Origin: Bacteroidota bacterium | GTDB taxonomy: Bacteria; Bacteroidota; Bacteroidia; AKYH767-A; 2013-40CM-41-45 | DNA length: 64,000 nt | Assembly (NCBI GenBank): GCA_016711505.1 | Contig: JADJSV010000017.1 | Span: forward strand, 310,001-374,000 | Direction: 5' to 3' | Shown here: piece by piece, positions 29,753-39,065 of the stretch | Layout: each line of letters opens with the position of its first letter | How positions within the stretch are numbered: the first letter of the stretch is position 1 | Position numbers and translations under genes: made by a program | Notes under the pieces: generated by a model | The model's database searches: none | What the model was told of the DNA's origin: nothing | The model's input: only the letters and a program-made list of their open reading frames with translations

Positions 29753-29931
29753 CTTGTAAAATCTAGAAATTGATCTGAATGTTTGCAGTACAATATTAAT
29801 TGTTATTATATCAAAATCTAATTAATATGTATAAAAAATGGCGAGAGTGTGGATTTGTGCTGTAAATGTCCTAAATAAGCTGTTGTAAGGATACCCTAAA
29901 TCTATTAGCAAATTTTTCTTGTATCTTTGTA

Positions 29932-29939
29932 TCGGTCTT
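29932..29939 (+). promoter_or_regulatory. Predicted -7 promoter box of the TlpA-like gene
   Basis: TATCTTTG matches TAnnTTTG, 12 bases before the ATG at 29952, implying a very short leader. Confidence 0.45.
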
Positions 29940-29951
29940 ATATCCGACGCA

Positions 29952-31154
29952 ATGAGAAAATATCTTTCACTTTTATTTGCAATCTTTACTCAAACCCTTT
30001 TTGCACAAATCGCTCCCGGCACATGGCATGGAGAACTTATCCTGCATGACACACTTGCCCTTCCTTTTAACTTTGAAGTAAGAGGTCAAACGGCTACTAT
30101 CATAAATGCTGAAGAGCGTATCGATGCAACTATATCGCAGATGAAAAGCGATAGCATACTAATTCGTCTGCCCGATTTTGATGCTGAATTACATGTAAAA
30201 CAAACTCAGGACGTATTGACAGGTGAGTTTTTTAATCTCTCACGAAATGAAAAAAATATAATTCCATTTCGGGGAACTGCAAATACCGGTTACCGATTTA
30301 GCGATAAACCTGAAAAGACAACTTTGAATATTTCCGGAAGATGGAAAGCAAAATTTGATGGTGAAGACGAAGAAAATAAATTTTCAATTGGAATATTTAA
30401 ACAGGAAGGCAATAGAGTTACAGGAACTTTTCTTACGAATACCGGCGACTACCGTTATCTGGAAGGCGAAATGTCGGGCAACCATCTTTCACTTTCTACA
30501 TTTGATGGCGCTCATGCTTATTTGTTCACTGCCGATATTGTAAACAATGAGATCGTCAATGGCCATTATTTCTCCGGACTACATTGGCACGACACATGGA
30601 CAGCAGTGCGCGACGAGAATTACAAATTGCAGGATGAACGTTCTTTTTCACATCTGAATCCCGGATATAAAAAAGTTGAGTTTACGTTTCCGGATATTAA
30701 CGGAAAAAAAGTCTCCCTTTCTGACAAAGAATTCAAAAACAAAATTGTGATCGTTCAGATCATGGGAAGCTGGTGCCCGAATTGTCTGGACGAAACCAGA
30801 TTTTTATCTGACTGGTACAATAAAAACGATCCGAAAGATGTCCGCATCATCGGACTTGATTATGAAAAAATAACGGATTCCACAGTAGCTCATAAAAACA
30901 TCCGGCGGCTGATCGACCGATACAATGTGAAATATCCGATCCTGTTTGCAGGAAGTTCGAATCGCGAACTTGCAAGTAAGACTCTGCCGATGCTGAATAA
31001 GATCTTTGCTTTTCCTACAACGATTTATATTGACAAAAACGGAACGGTTCGGGAAATTCATACCGGGTTTAACGGACCGGCTACTGGGGAGTATTATGAG
31101 GAATTCAAAAAGAATTTCGAGAAACTAATAAAGGATATGCAGGTGAAAAAGTAG
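29952..31154 (+). CDS. TlpA-like thioredoxin-fold lipoprotein/secreted disulfide protein
   Basis: 400 residues from the ATG at 29952, which directly precedes a signal peptide (MRKYLSLLFAIFTQTLFAQ). The N-terminal half (about 25-235) is beta-rich and resembles domains that precede TlpA in Bacteroidota. The C-terminal half (about 240-398) is an AhpC/TlpA thioredoxin domain with the redox motif GSWCPNCLDE and cis-Pro segment FAFPTTIYIDKNGTV. Periplasmic thiol-disulfide oxidoreductase, likely reducing partner for other exported proteins; the client is unknown. Confidence 0.85.
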   Translation: MRKYLSLLFAIFTQTLFAQIAPGTWHGELILHDTLALPFNFEVRGQTATIINAEERIDATISQMKSDSILIRLPDFDAELHVKQTQDVLTGEFFNLSRNEKNIIPFRGTANTGYRFSDKPEKTTLNISGRWKAKFDGEDEENKFSIGIFKQEGNRVTGTFLTNTGDYRYLEGEMSGNHLSLSTFDGAHAYLFTADIVNNEIVNGHYFSGLHWHDTWTAVRDENYKLQDERSFSHLNPGYKKVEFTFPDINGKKVSLSDKEFKNKIVIVQIMGSWCPNCLDETRFLSDWYNKNDPKDVRIIGLDYEKITDSTVAHKNIRRLIDRYNVKYPILFAGSSNRELASKTLPMLNKIFAFPTTIYIDKNGTVREIHTGFNGPATGEYYEEFKKNFEKLIKDMQVKK

Positions 31155-31161
31155 TTTTATA

Positions 31162-31295
31162 TTTCCCGCAAAATTGCGCAGAGTACGCAGAATAGCCGCA
31201 GATTTATAAATCTTATCGAAGACTATAAGTATTGATCTTCATTCCGCAGGAATCTCTGCGGATTTTCTGCGTACTCTGCGCAATTCTGCGGGAAA
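31162..31295. repeat. Palindromic intergenic element, class D (type example)
   Basis: Left arm 31162-31204 starts TTTCCCGCAAAATTGCGCAG and continues GTACGCAGAA; right arm 31254-31295 is its reverse complement with few mismatches, loop about 49 bases. CGCAGA-type words repeat every 10-11 bases inside the arms. It lies between two plus-strand genes (31154 and 31366). Confidence 0.75.
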
Positions 31296-31353
31296 ACCCC
31301 TTGAGATAATTTAATTATAATTGGAATAAAGTCTCGACTACACGCCTTTTTTA

Positions 31354-31361
31354 TAAATTCG
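31354..31361 (+). promoter_or_regulatory. Predicted -7 promoter box of the lipid A acyltransferase-like gene
   Basis: TAAATTCG, then CATC and the ATG at 31366. Same layout as recQ and dxr (TAnnTTCGCATC then ATG), predicting a leaderless message. Confidence 0.4.
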
Positions 31362-31365
31362 CATC

Positions 31366-32250
31366 ATGTCATCTATCATCAGCGCCCTACTCTACTATTG
31401 CATTTTAATTCCGATTTCGCTTTTGCCATTTCCGGTCATGTATTTCGTGTCGGACATTTTCTTTGTAATTCTTTATTACATTTTTCCTTACAGAAAGAAG
31501 CTTGTTATCGCTAATCTTAAACGTTCTTTTCCGCAGAAATCAGAAAAAGAAATTCTACAGATCACAAAAGAATTCTACAAACATTTCTGTGATATTGTAT
31601 TTGAAACCCTGAAAGTATTTACGGCATCACCGGGAACAATTAAAAGCAGAGTAATCTTGGAGAATACCGACATCCTCAGAAATTATTATAAGCAAGGAAA
31701 AAGTGTGATCGTCGTAACCGGACATTATTCAAACTGGGAGTGGCCTGCTGTTACTCTGCCATTTCATTCTGATCATAAAGGTTCGGGAATATATTCTGTT
31801 CTTTCGAATAAATTCTTCGATAAAAAATTGCGATCTACACGTGCGCGATTCGGAACTCAACTTATGTCGACCAGACAAGTGCATGAATTTTTTGAAGAAA
31901 CAAAAAACGAATTGTTCACATACGGTTTTATAAATGATCAGAGTCCTTCGAAACCGGAAAAAGGTCATTGGATGAATTTCCTTGGACAAGATACTTGCAT
32001 GCTTCTAGGAGCAGAGAAATATGCTTTGCTTTACAACTATCCTGTTGTTTATGGAAAGATCACAAAAGAGAAACGGGGGCATTATAAACTTTCGTATGAA
32101 TTAGTTTCTGATAATCCGAATTCTGAGAAACCATTTTTTATAACAGAACAGTGTGGAAGGATAAATGAGAAGTTGATTACTGCGAAACCGGAGTATTGGT
32201 TGTGGACGCATCGGAGATGGAAGTTCTCCAGAGTCAGGACAGAGTCCTGA
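31366..32250 (+). CDS. LpxL/HtrB-type lipid A acyltransferase family protein
   Basis: 294 residues. A hydrophobic N-terminus (ALLYYCILIPISLLPFPVMY) is followed by the acyltransferase pattern: VTGHYSNWEW (the H-x4-D/E region), ARFGTQLMSTRQV and FINDQSPSKPEKGHWMNFLG, then YALLYNYPVVYGKI and WLWTHRRWKF. These match the lysophospholipid/lipid A late acyltransferase family. It acts at the inner membrane, adding an acyl chain to lipid A or a related lipid; the specific substrate is inferred. Ends with TGA; converges on the WG-repeat gene with 16 bases between. Confidence 0.9.
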   Translation: MSSIISALLYYCILIPISLLPFPVMYFVSDIFFVILYYIFPYRKKLVIANLKRSFPQKSEKEILQITKEFYKHFCDIVFETLKVFTASPGTIKSRVILENTDILRNYYKQGKSVIVVTGHYSNWEWPAVTLPFHSDHKGSGIYSVLSNKFFDKKLRSTRARFGTQLMSTRQVHEFFEETKNELFTYGFINDQSPSKPEKGHWMNFLGQDTCMLLGAEKYALLYNYPVVYGKITKEKRGHYKLSYELVSDNPNSEKPFFITEQCGRINEKLITAKPEYWLWTHRRWKFSRVRTES

Positions 32251-32266
32251 TTACATCGAGTCCTGA

Positions 32267-34378
32267 CTACTCGTCCCCCAGGTGTATGATTCTCCCGTTA
32301 AGATCGACATAGATCAACCGGTGTTCATTCATTCCACGAAGAATCTTCGATCCAATCATATCGATAGAACGGTAAGCACATGGAAGAATTAATCCGGCCG
32401 ACTTCGACAACGCACCAAATTTTCCTTCTTTCACAACGCTGATGTAATCGTTTTGCAGTATGACGTTGTCGTAAAGTGGCTGAATAATTTGAACACCATT
32501 CGTATCAATAACTCCAAACAGCCCTTTACTTTTCACAACTGCTAAACCGTTTATGAAAGATTCTACCTGATCGAACTTCGGCTGGATCTTTATTTTACCG
32601 GTCATGTCACTATAACCCCATTTCTTATTCTTCATAACCGGAATCAAACCATTTCCGGGAATACCGTATTGTTCAATGCCGGGAAACACTGTAATTACTC
32701 CGGCAGTATCTGCCAGAAGCACTTTGTTCTTTAATCGCAGAAGAGTATAACCGTTCGTGAATTTTCCGGTACTGAGCAATGAAGGAGAATATAAATATTT
32801 CAATGGAATTTTTTCTACTCCATTCTCATTGATATAACCATACTTCCCATTCATTGCTGCTAAGGCAAGACGATCGCTGTATTCTCCAACATCATCATAA
32901 ATAAAAGCTGCCACAGTATTTCCACGCAAGTCAATAACGCCCCACTTCTCATTGTTTGATGCTTTCATTCGTTCCTTACTGATTGAGATCAGTTCATCAT
33001 ACAATGGTTCTATAACAAATTTACCCAACGAATTTATCAAACCAAATTTTTCATTGACTGAAACTATTGCGTATCCTTCATGGAAATCATTTGCTATGTC
33101 AAAAACAATTTCTGTCAATTGCTTTCCTGATTTTGAAAAATATCCTGATTTACCATTCTTCATAACAATACAAACATCTTCAACAAAATCACTGATATCT
33201 TCGTACTCCGGCTTGATCACAAACTCACCTTTTCTGTTAATTACACCATACAGGCTATCGACTAATACTAGAGCAAAACCATTGTGAAAGGGATCTGCTT
33301 CAGTAAATGAAATCGGCAAAACGATTTTTCCTGACTTTCCTATATATCCGAATTTATCATTCATTTCAACTACTGCAAGGCCTTCCGAAAATAATGATGC
33401 ATCATCGAATTGTGGCGAAATCAACTCCGTACCTTCTTCATTAATGTAACCCCATTTGTCATTTTTCTCAATTGGCAAAAAAGTATAATTCTGTAATTTG
33501 TAATCCGTTTCCATTTCGCTTACAAAAGGATAATCCGGATAGTTACTTTTAAAACTTTTGAATGCCGTTTCAGTAAAATCTTTCAGTGACAGAGCATAAA
33601 CTTGTCGCCAGGCATCTCCGGAATATTTCGACTGAAGATATTTCCTTGCGAATCTCGCATACTCGTCTATGGTATGATTTGTAGTAGACAATTTGTAGAT
33701 CATTCTGTCAGCTTCATCAACATATGGACTTTCAGGATGCGCACTGATAAATTTTTCATATGAAGGAATTGAATTGTCTGCAGTCTTTTCTTCAAATAAT
33801 TTCTGTTGATATAATTCCATTGCTCGCTGCGCATCTTCCGCTTCCGGATATTCCCGGGTAAATTTTAAGTATGCTTCTGATGTATTTTCTTTTCATGCAG
33901 CTTTGAACGCTGCAACATTTCTTAGCCGAATGACTTCGTCGTTTTCTGTACAAGTGGAAAAGCTTGAAAGAAAATGTTCGTACAAAAGTAAATTGTCTGA
34001 TTTCTGCACATACATAAAATATTTTGCGCAAATCAATTGTGAAGTTGAAATAATTGAGGAATCAGAAACTCCCAATGCAGAATAATATTTATGTTCTTTC
34101 TGCCTGATTGTTTTAAAGGCAGAATCTGAAATTAAAATATATTTCCTGGCTGAATCGAGATTATAAAACGGGTTGTTTTCAAGACTAAAGATCACACTTA
34201 ATCCAAAAGCAGCACCCGGAGTTTTTTTCTCCAATGTCTTTTCGAAATATTCCTTTGCCTTAAAATAATCGTGAACTTTCAAACGCTCAAAACCATCTTC
34301 CAGTTTATCGGCAGAGACTTTACTTATGAAAATCGTGACCATCAAAAGGATTAAGGCTTCTTTCTTTAATCTATTCAT
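32267..34378 (-). CDS. WG-repeat protein with TPR-like N-terminus, interrupted by in-frame TGA
   Basis: About 703 codons in one frame. The first part (34378 to 33896) has a signal peptide (KKEALILLMVTIFISKVSA) and a TPR-like start (GFERLKVHDYFKAKEYFEKTL). A TGA at 33893-33895 interrupts, but the same frame continues at once as KENTSEAYLKFTREYPEAED (TPR/outer-membrane-lipoprotein style) and then about nine WG repeats (KWGYINEEG, KFGYIGKSG, KWGVIDLRG, KWGYSDMTG). WG repeats form beta-propeller-like or beta-solenoid surfaces of unknown function. The break is probably a nonsense or base-call error, since no reading-frame change is needed. Confidence 0.75.
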
Positions 34379-34382
34379 TTTA

Positions 34383-34390
34383 CAAAATTA
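34383..34390 (-). promoter_or_regulatory. Predicted -7 promoter box of the WG-repeat gene
   Basis: On the minus strand TAATTTTG, then four bases before the ATG at 34378. Fits TAnnTTTG and predicts a leaderless transcript. Confidence 0.45.
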
Positions 34391-34444
34391 AGGTTTCGAT
34401 TTTAAAATTCAGATTGAATTTTAAAATTTCGATTAAGAAACGAA

Positions 34445-35002
34445 TTATACACCGAATAAACTATCAGGAAGCTTTTTCGGATATTTTCCTTCATGTCCGG
34501 CATAGAAACTAAGAATATTCTTTGAGTCAATTTCCTTATTTCCGGTTGGAAAATATGGCTGCGAAAAATAAACTGTCTTCTTTTTGTAATCTATCGCAGC
34601 TAATAATAAAGGAACCTTTGCTTTCAATGCCATATAATAAAATCCGGATTTCCACTCTTTAACATATTTGCGTGTTCCCTCCGGGGCAATTGCAATAGCA
34701 AATTTATCATGAGCATCAAAAATAGCTGCAACAGCATCTACGAGATTCGTGTGCTTTGATCTATCGACAGGATAGCCGCCAAGTTTACGGAACAACCATC
34801 CAAATGGCCATCGAAATAGTTCTTTCTTTCCGAGAAAACTAGCTTTGAATCCCATTATACTTCTTACAGCCAAACCAATCATAAAATCGTAATTGCTTGT
34901 ATGAGGAGCAACAACGATGATATACTTTTTTTCTTCAGGCACTTGTCCGACAATCTTCCATTTTAATGCCTTCAGGAAAATCAGTTTATATAAAAATTTC
35001 AT
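34445..35002 (-). CDS. 1-acyl-glycerol-3-phosphate acyltransferase (PlsC) family protein
   Basis: 185 residues. Acyltransferase motifs: VAPHTSNYDFMIG (the H-x4-D catalytic pair as HTSNYD), FLGKKELFRWPFGWLFRKLG and IAPEGTRK (the EGTR substrate site). Short form of the PlsC fold; likely membrane-associated phospholipid or lipid acyl transfer. Its start codon overlaps the stop of the upstream kinase gene in a TGATG arrangement, so the two are translationally coupled. Confidence 0.88.
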   Translation of the reverse strand: MKFLYKLIFLKALKWKIVGQVPEEKKYIIVVAPHTSNYDFMIGLAVRSIMGFKASFLGKKELFRWPFGWLFRKLGGYPVDRSKHTNLVDAVAAIFDAHDKFAIAIAPEGTRKYVKEWKSGFYYMALKAKVPLLLAAIDYKKKTVYFSQPYFPTGNKEIDSKNILSFYAGHEGKYPKKLPDSLFGV

Positions 35003-35421
35003 CAGTCGCAGATCAGTTTTACTTTGTATTTTTCGGCCATCTTTAAAATTTGTTCTTTGCTTACATCATGAACATTTTCACTGCCATGATAATTTTCAAC
35101 AGTGATCACATGCAACACACAATTATACTTTTCTGCTAATTTAAAATACGGCTCCATTTCCCATTCAATTGTAAAGGTGTGATCAACAAATACAATTTCT
35201 ATTCCGGAAACAATAGCATTCTCAGTGTTTTCTTCGCAGGCTTTATACGCTAAATAATTTTTTGAATAATCAAAAGTGTAATTACCATCTTTATCCGTAA
35301 AATATTCGTCAATAGAAAATACCGGAAACTTTCCGTTATTCGACAATGCCTTAGACAAAGTAGTCTTTCCACTTCCCGGCAAGCCTCGAAGTAAAATCAA
35401 ATTGACGACAGGATTACTCAT
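35002..35421 (-). CDS. P-loop kinase-like ATPase
   Basis: 139 residues from the ATG at 35421, chosen so that the Walker A motif RGLPGSGKTT lies at residues 12-21; an upstream in-frame extension to 35505 lacks support. It has a DEYF motif and a GIEIVFVDHTFTIEWEMEPY segment, as in AAA/zeta-like small kinases that phosphorylate nucleotides, metabolites or RNA ends. The substrate is unknown. Ends in TGA and overlaps the next gene by one base. Confidence 0.75.
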   Translation of the reverse strand: MSNPVVNLILLRGLPGSGKTTLSKALSNNGKFPVFSIDEYFTDKDGNYTFDYSKNYLAYKACEENTENAIVSGIEIVFVDHTFTIEWEMEPYFKLAEKYNCVLHVITVENYHGSENVHDVSKEQILKMAEKYKVKLICD

Positions 35422-35556
35422 TCTTTTATTGATTGGGCAATTTACAGTAATAACCTTTGAATTTGTAATTATTTGAGTATTTCTTATTAACTTAGTACTT
35501 GTCAATATGTCTCAATTTTAAAAGTTATAATTGAACATTACCGAAAATATTTAAAT

Positions 35557-36132
35557 ATGAAAATCACACTCCTAATTAGTTCTGTCCGGGATGGGCGTTT
35601 AGCAGATACTGTTCTGCAAAAAGTTATAAAACTCATCGGTGATAAATTTGAAGTTGCTATTATTGACCCGAAAGAATATGTTCTCCCTCTTTTAAATCTG
35701 AGATATTACGAGATGAAAGAGCCTACAGAAGTTTTTCAGAAGTTACATACAATTTTTATGGAGACAGATGGTTTTATTATTGTTACTGCTGAATATAATC
35801 ACGGAATTCCGCCTGCATTAAAAAATATGCTTGATCACTTTGGAAAGGAATTTAAAAGAAAAGCATGTGGAATAGTTTCCTATTCAGATGGAGCTGTTGG
35901 TGGTGCAAGGTCAGGTGAGCAATTGCGGCTTGTTTGCTCAACTCTAGGAATGCCACCGGTTCCAATTTCACCTGCATGGGGACTGGCAAATAAAGCAGGC
36001 AAACCGGAAGGTAAATCTTTTGAAGATAATTTTGAAAGGACTTTCAATGCATTCTTGCCGGAATTTTTGTGGTACACAGAAGCATTAATGAACCAAAGAG
36101 CTAAGGAAGAGGCTAACAGAACAAGTTTATAA
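35557..36132 (+). CDS. NADPH-dependent FMN reductase family protein
   Basis: 191 residues. Flavodoxin-like fold: start ITLLISSVRDGRLA (phosphate loop), central FIIVTAEYNHGIPPALKNML (FMN site), then FKRKACGIVSYSDGAVGGAR. Matches NAD(P)H-dependent FMN reductases/azoreductase-like proteins. Cytoplasmic flavin or quinone reduction. Its 3' end overlaps the convergent antiporter gene by 6 bases. Confidence 0.9.
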   Translation: MKITLLISSVRDGRLADTVLQKVIKLIGDKFEVAIIDPKEYVLPLLNLRYYEMKEPTEVFQKLHTIFMETDGFIIVTAEYNHGIPPALKNMLDHFGKEFKRKACGIVSYSDGAVGGARSGEQLRLVCSTLGMPPVPISPAWGLANKAGKPEGKSFEDNFERTFNAFLPEFLWYTEALMNQRAKEEANRTSL

Positions 36133-37314
36133 ATTCTCTTCTTTTATTTCAGGCTCATCTTTTGTAAACATTAATCCTATCATCATTGCCAATACAGAAA
36201 GTATTACTGTTTGAATAACCAATGACTTATTTGCAAGAGGAATTGATTGCTCGGGAACAATCGCAAGAAACAACAAGATCGTAATTAAACCTCTTGGTGC
36301 AACAAATAACAATGGCATGATCTGCAGACCGGAAATTTTTAATGTAATAAATCTGACCAGCAAAATACTTCCAACAATTGCTCCTGCCAGCGGAAAAGTA
36401 ACCGGATTGAGGATTTCAGAGGGTTTCATCAGAAAGCCGAACAGCATAAAAAATGTTGCTCGCACTAAGAATGTAGCTTCAAATGTTACCTCTTTGAATT
36501 TATCAACTTCCAGTTGAAGTTTTTCCGGACGAAACTTTTTAATCCACTTAAACCGTTTCATTTCATCAATGTTGCCAAGAAACAATCCAAAAACGAGGAT
36601 AAAAATTAAACCCGGAAGATGAAATTCTTTTGAAATGGCATAGATGAGAATTACAAAAAGTATTATCGGTGTAAAAGTAACATGATGTCTGATCCTACTT
36701 AATAAAAACGATAGTCCGAGTACAGAAATAAAAGATACGGCTATGATGATCAATATCTGAATTCCAAATAATCCGAACGACTGGCCATTTATATAAGGAT
36801 TTAAAGCTATAAAATTGAAAAATAATACTCCGAAAATATCAGACAGACTACTTTCGTATACAACAAATTCCCGACTCTCTTTTGATAAACTCCGTACACT
36901 TGGAATTGCAATTGCGCTACTGATTACACAAAACGGAATTACATTTACGAGATTGATCTTAAAATCACCCTGATTTAAAAACTGAAACAAATAAGCTAGC
37001 CCAAACGCCAGAACAAACATCGGAATGAGAGCTACACCGACAGATTTTTTGATTAATGGAATCTTGGATTTGTTTAATTCCAGCTCCAATGATCCTTCGA
37101 GAACAATAAGGATAAGTCCAATTGTACCTAATATCGGCAATGCAGGATTCAAGTCAGGGATAAAAATGTTCAATGAATTTGCCGCAATTCTCAAAATCCC
37201 TCCAAGAATAAGCAGCAAAATTACGGAAGGGATTTTTGTGAACGTTGCGCTGACATCAAAAGCATAGGCCAGAAGGAGTAGTACGCAGGCGATTATAATT
37301 ATTGCAGTAGACAT
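36127..37314 (-). CDS. Cation:proton antiporter family membrane protein
   Basis: 395 residues with about 11-12 transmembrane segments and the CPA-type pattern: PALPILGTIGLILIVLEGSL (loop after helix three), CVISSAIAIPSVRSL, VYESSLSDIFGVLFFNF (acidic core segment) and LRVLLVAPRGLIT-like RFITLKI...FVAPRGLITILL. Probably Na+/H+ or K+/H+ exchange at the inner membrane. No regulatory TrkA-C domain. Converges on the FMN reductase gene. Confidence 0.82.
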   Translation of the reverse strand: MSTAIIIIACVLLLLAYAFDVSATFTKIPSVILLLILGGILRIAANSLNIFIPDLNPALPILGTIGLILIVLEGSLELELNKSKIPLIKKSVGVALIPMFVLAFGLAYLFQFLNQGDFKINLVNVIPFCVISSAIAIPSVRSLSKESREFVVYESSLSDIFGVLFFNFIALNPYINGQSFGLFGIQILIIIAVSFISVLGLSFLLSRIRHHVTFTPIILFVILIYAISKEFHLPGLIFILVFGLFLGNIDEMKRFKWIKKFRPEKLQLEVDKFKEVTFEATFLVRATFFMLFGFLMKPSEILNPVTFPLAGAIVGSILLVRFITLKISGLQIMPLLFVAPRGLITILLFLAIVPEQSIPLANKSLVIQTVILSVLAMMIGLMFTKDEPEIKEENL

Positions 37315-37406
37315 AAATTAATCAATAGTATTATTAGATTTGTGAAGGTAATGTAATCAAACTACAAAGGCACCAAAAGTCAAAGCAACATTATACAATA
37401 TTGTCA

Positions 37407-38882
37407 ATGCAAAGGAATTATCTTCTCTACTCCCTTTCTATTCTAGCAATCTTTCTTGGTTCATTTTTTCTTTATTCATCATTGTTTTATGCTTTATTGA
37501 ATTCCGACAATGCTGTTACGGTGTTAATGGTTCACTATTTCAAAATTCCTGCTGATCTTTATTTTTGGGGACAAGATCGGTTAGGAAGCCTGATTCCACT
37601 TATTGCACAGATTCCAAATAAAATTTTAGGCCTCTCGCCTCTTCTTTCAGAATCTCTCGTTCATTATGGAATTTTACTCGCAGGGTTTCTGGCCTTTTCG
37701 ACTTTCATTCGTTCTCAATTTTACAAAGTCATCTTTGCATTAATATGGTTTTTCCCGCCCATGCGATTAATTGATGTAACTCAATTCGCTTTTGGTATTC
37801 ATTATAGTTTGATCGCTATTATATGCTATCTGATCAACAAATTAACCAACGAAGAAAAAGCTCTTAACAATCTGCGCTATTACATCATTCTAACGATTGC
37901 AACATTGCTGATGATCATAACCATCTGGGTCTCTGATATGGCTATTGTTTCTGCAGGAATATTGATTGGAATTAATTTTTACTTCTTCTTTAAAAACAAG
38001 AGTTCGCAGGAAAAACGAAATAAAATATCTTTCGCGCTATTTACAATCATCGGAGGAATTACAGGATACATTGTTATACATTATGCTAAAAGCCTGACAG
38101 GAATTCAAAATACATATTCAACTTTTGGTGATCTTGAAATGATCAGGAAATCATCTGAAATATTCCTGAAAACTATAAAAGAATTTCTGACTTTTTCTTC
38201 CGACGAACCCCTTACAAATATTTACACATATCTGGTTTTGATTTTGATTGGTTCAATTGCATTTTCCTTAAAATATTTCAACTTAAATCGTCAAACTAAA
38301 AAATGGCTGGTTTACTTTTTACTGGAATCAATTTTGCTTTTTGGGATAATTATGATTTCGAAGTGGACGTTTTTAAATAGTGTGCCAAGAAGGTATTTCA
38401 CATGTACCTATATCACATTATCATTTGCAATGATTCTCATACTCGACAATCTTGAATTAAATAAACGCAGATCTCTCTATTTTAAAATTCTTACGCTTAT
38501 AACAGTTCTAGTTGGAGGGTCAAGTACAATTTATAACATAAAATATTTCGCGCCAAGCTCGCTGATCCCGATGTCAACAGTGTTAAGTGACTTTGAAAAG
38601 CTCGGTCGCATTGGTGTGATTTCTGAATACTGGAATTCATATGTTACATCCTGCATTAATCCTGAATTGATAAAAGCAACTCCGCATGATCAGACCTACG
38701 CTGTCCGCAATTATAAAATTGTAGAAGAAGTTTTTCAGCAACCAAACATTTACATCATTCGCGATATGTGGATGGATTCTTTTCCGGATACTATGCGGCA
38801 GTTTGATCGTACTTTGGTAAAGGCGGGAGACCAGGTAAAGCTAGGGGATTGTTTTGTCTGCAGGTATGAGATCGTTCCATAA
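37407..38882 (+). CDS. Polytopic membrane protein, unknown function
   Basis: 491 residues from the ATG at 37407 (a TTG at 37401 is an alternative two codons earlier). About ten to eleven transmembrane segments, then a soluble C-terminal region of about 110 residues (PSSLIPMSTVLSDFEKLGRI, NPELIKATPHDQTYAVRNYK). The topology, a short first loop with NSDNAVTVLMV and the large C-terminal domain resemble GT-C glycosyltransferase-like membrane proteins, but I see no diagnostic catalytic motif, so no function is assigned. Confidence 0.65.
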   Translation: MQRNYLLYSLSILAIFLGSFFLYSSLFYALLNSDNAVTVLMVHYFKIPADLYFWGQDRLGSLIPLIAQIPNKILGLSPLLSESLVHYGILLAGFLAFSTFIRSQFYKVIFALIWFFPPMRLIDVTQFAFGIHYSLIAIICYLINKLTNEEKALNNLRYYIILTIATLLMIITIWVSDMAIVSAGILIGINFYFFFKNKSSQEKRNKISFALFTIIGGITGYIVIHYAKSLTGIQNTYSTFGDLEMIRKSSEIFLKTIKEFLTFSSDEPLTNIYTYLVLILIGSIAFSLKYFNLNRQTKKWLVYFLLESILLFGIIMISKWTFLNSVPRRYFTCTYITLSFAMILILDNLELNKRRSLYFKILTLITVLVGGSSTIYNIKYFAPSSLIPMSTVLSDFEKLGRIGVISEYWNSYVTSCINPELIKATPHDQTYAVRNYKIVEEVFQQPNIYIIRDMWMDSFPDTMRQFDRTLVKAGDQVKLGDCFVCRYEIVP

Positions 38883-38892
38883 GTTTTTTTTT

Positions 38893-39049
38893 AACACTAA
38901 GATCACTTAAATTTAGCACAAGGGCACAGGTATAATGAAGTGGAATGAAGTGGAATGAAGTGGAATGAAGCGGAATGAAGCGGAATGAAGCGGAATGAAC
39001 TGAATTATTATTGTGTGTTCTTGTGATAATTTTTAGTGATCTTAGTATT
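38893..39049. repeat. Palindromic intergenic element, class A, with a minisatellite in its loop
   Basis: Left arm 38893-38930 starts AACACTAAGATCACTTAA; right arm 39012-39049 ends TTAGTGATCTTAGTATT. The loop carries the tandem repeat at 38931-39000. Located between convergent genes. Confidence 0.75.
38931..39000. repeat. 10-base tandem repeat (YGGAATGAAG), about seven copies
   Basis: Three copies of TGGAATGAAG are followed by three of CGGAATGAAG (last base C), preceded by a degenerate copy TATAATGAAG. Lies inside the loop of the surrounding palindrome. Confidence 0.9.
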
Positions 39050-39065
39050 GAATTTAAAACTATGA

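Noticed and set aside
38931..39000. CRISPR-like array.
   Set aside because: Direct tandem 10-base units without spacers.
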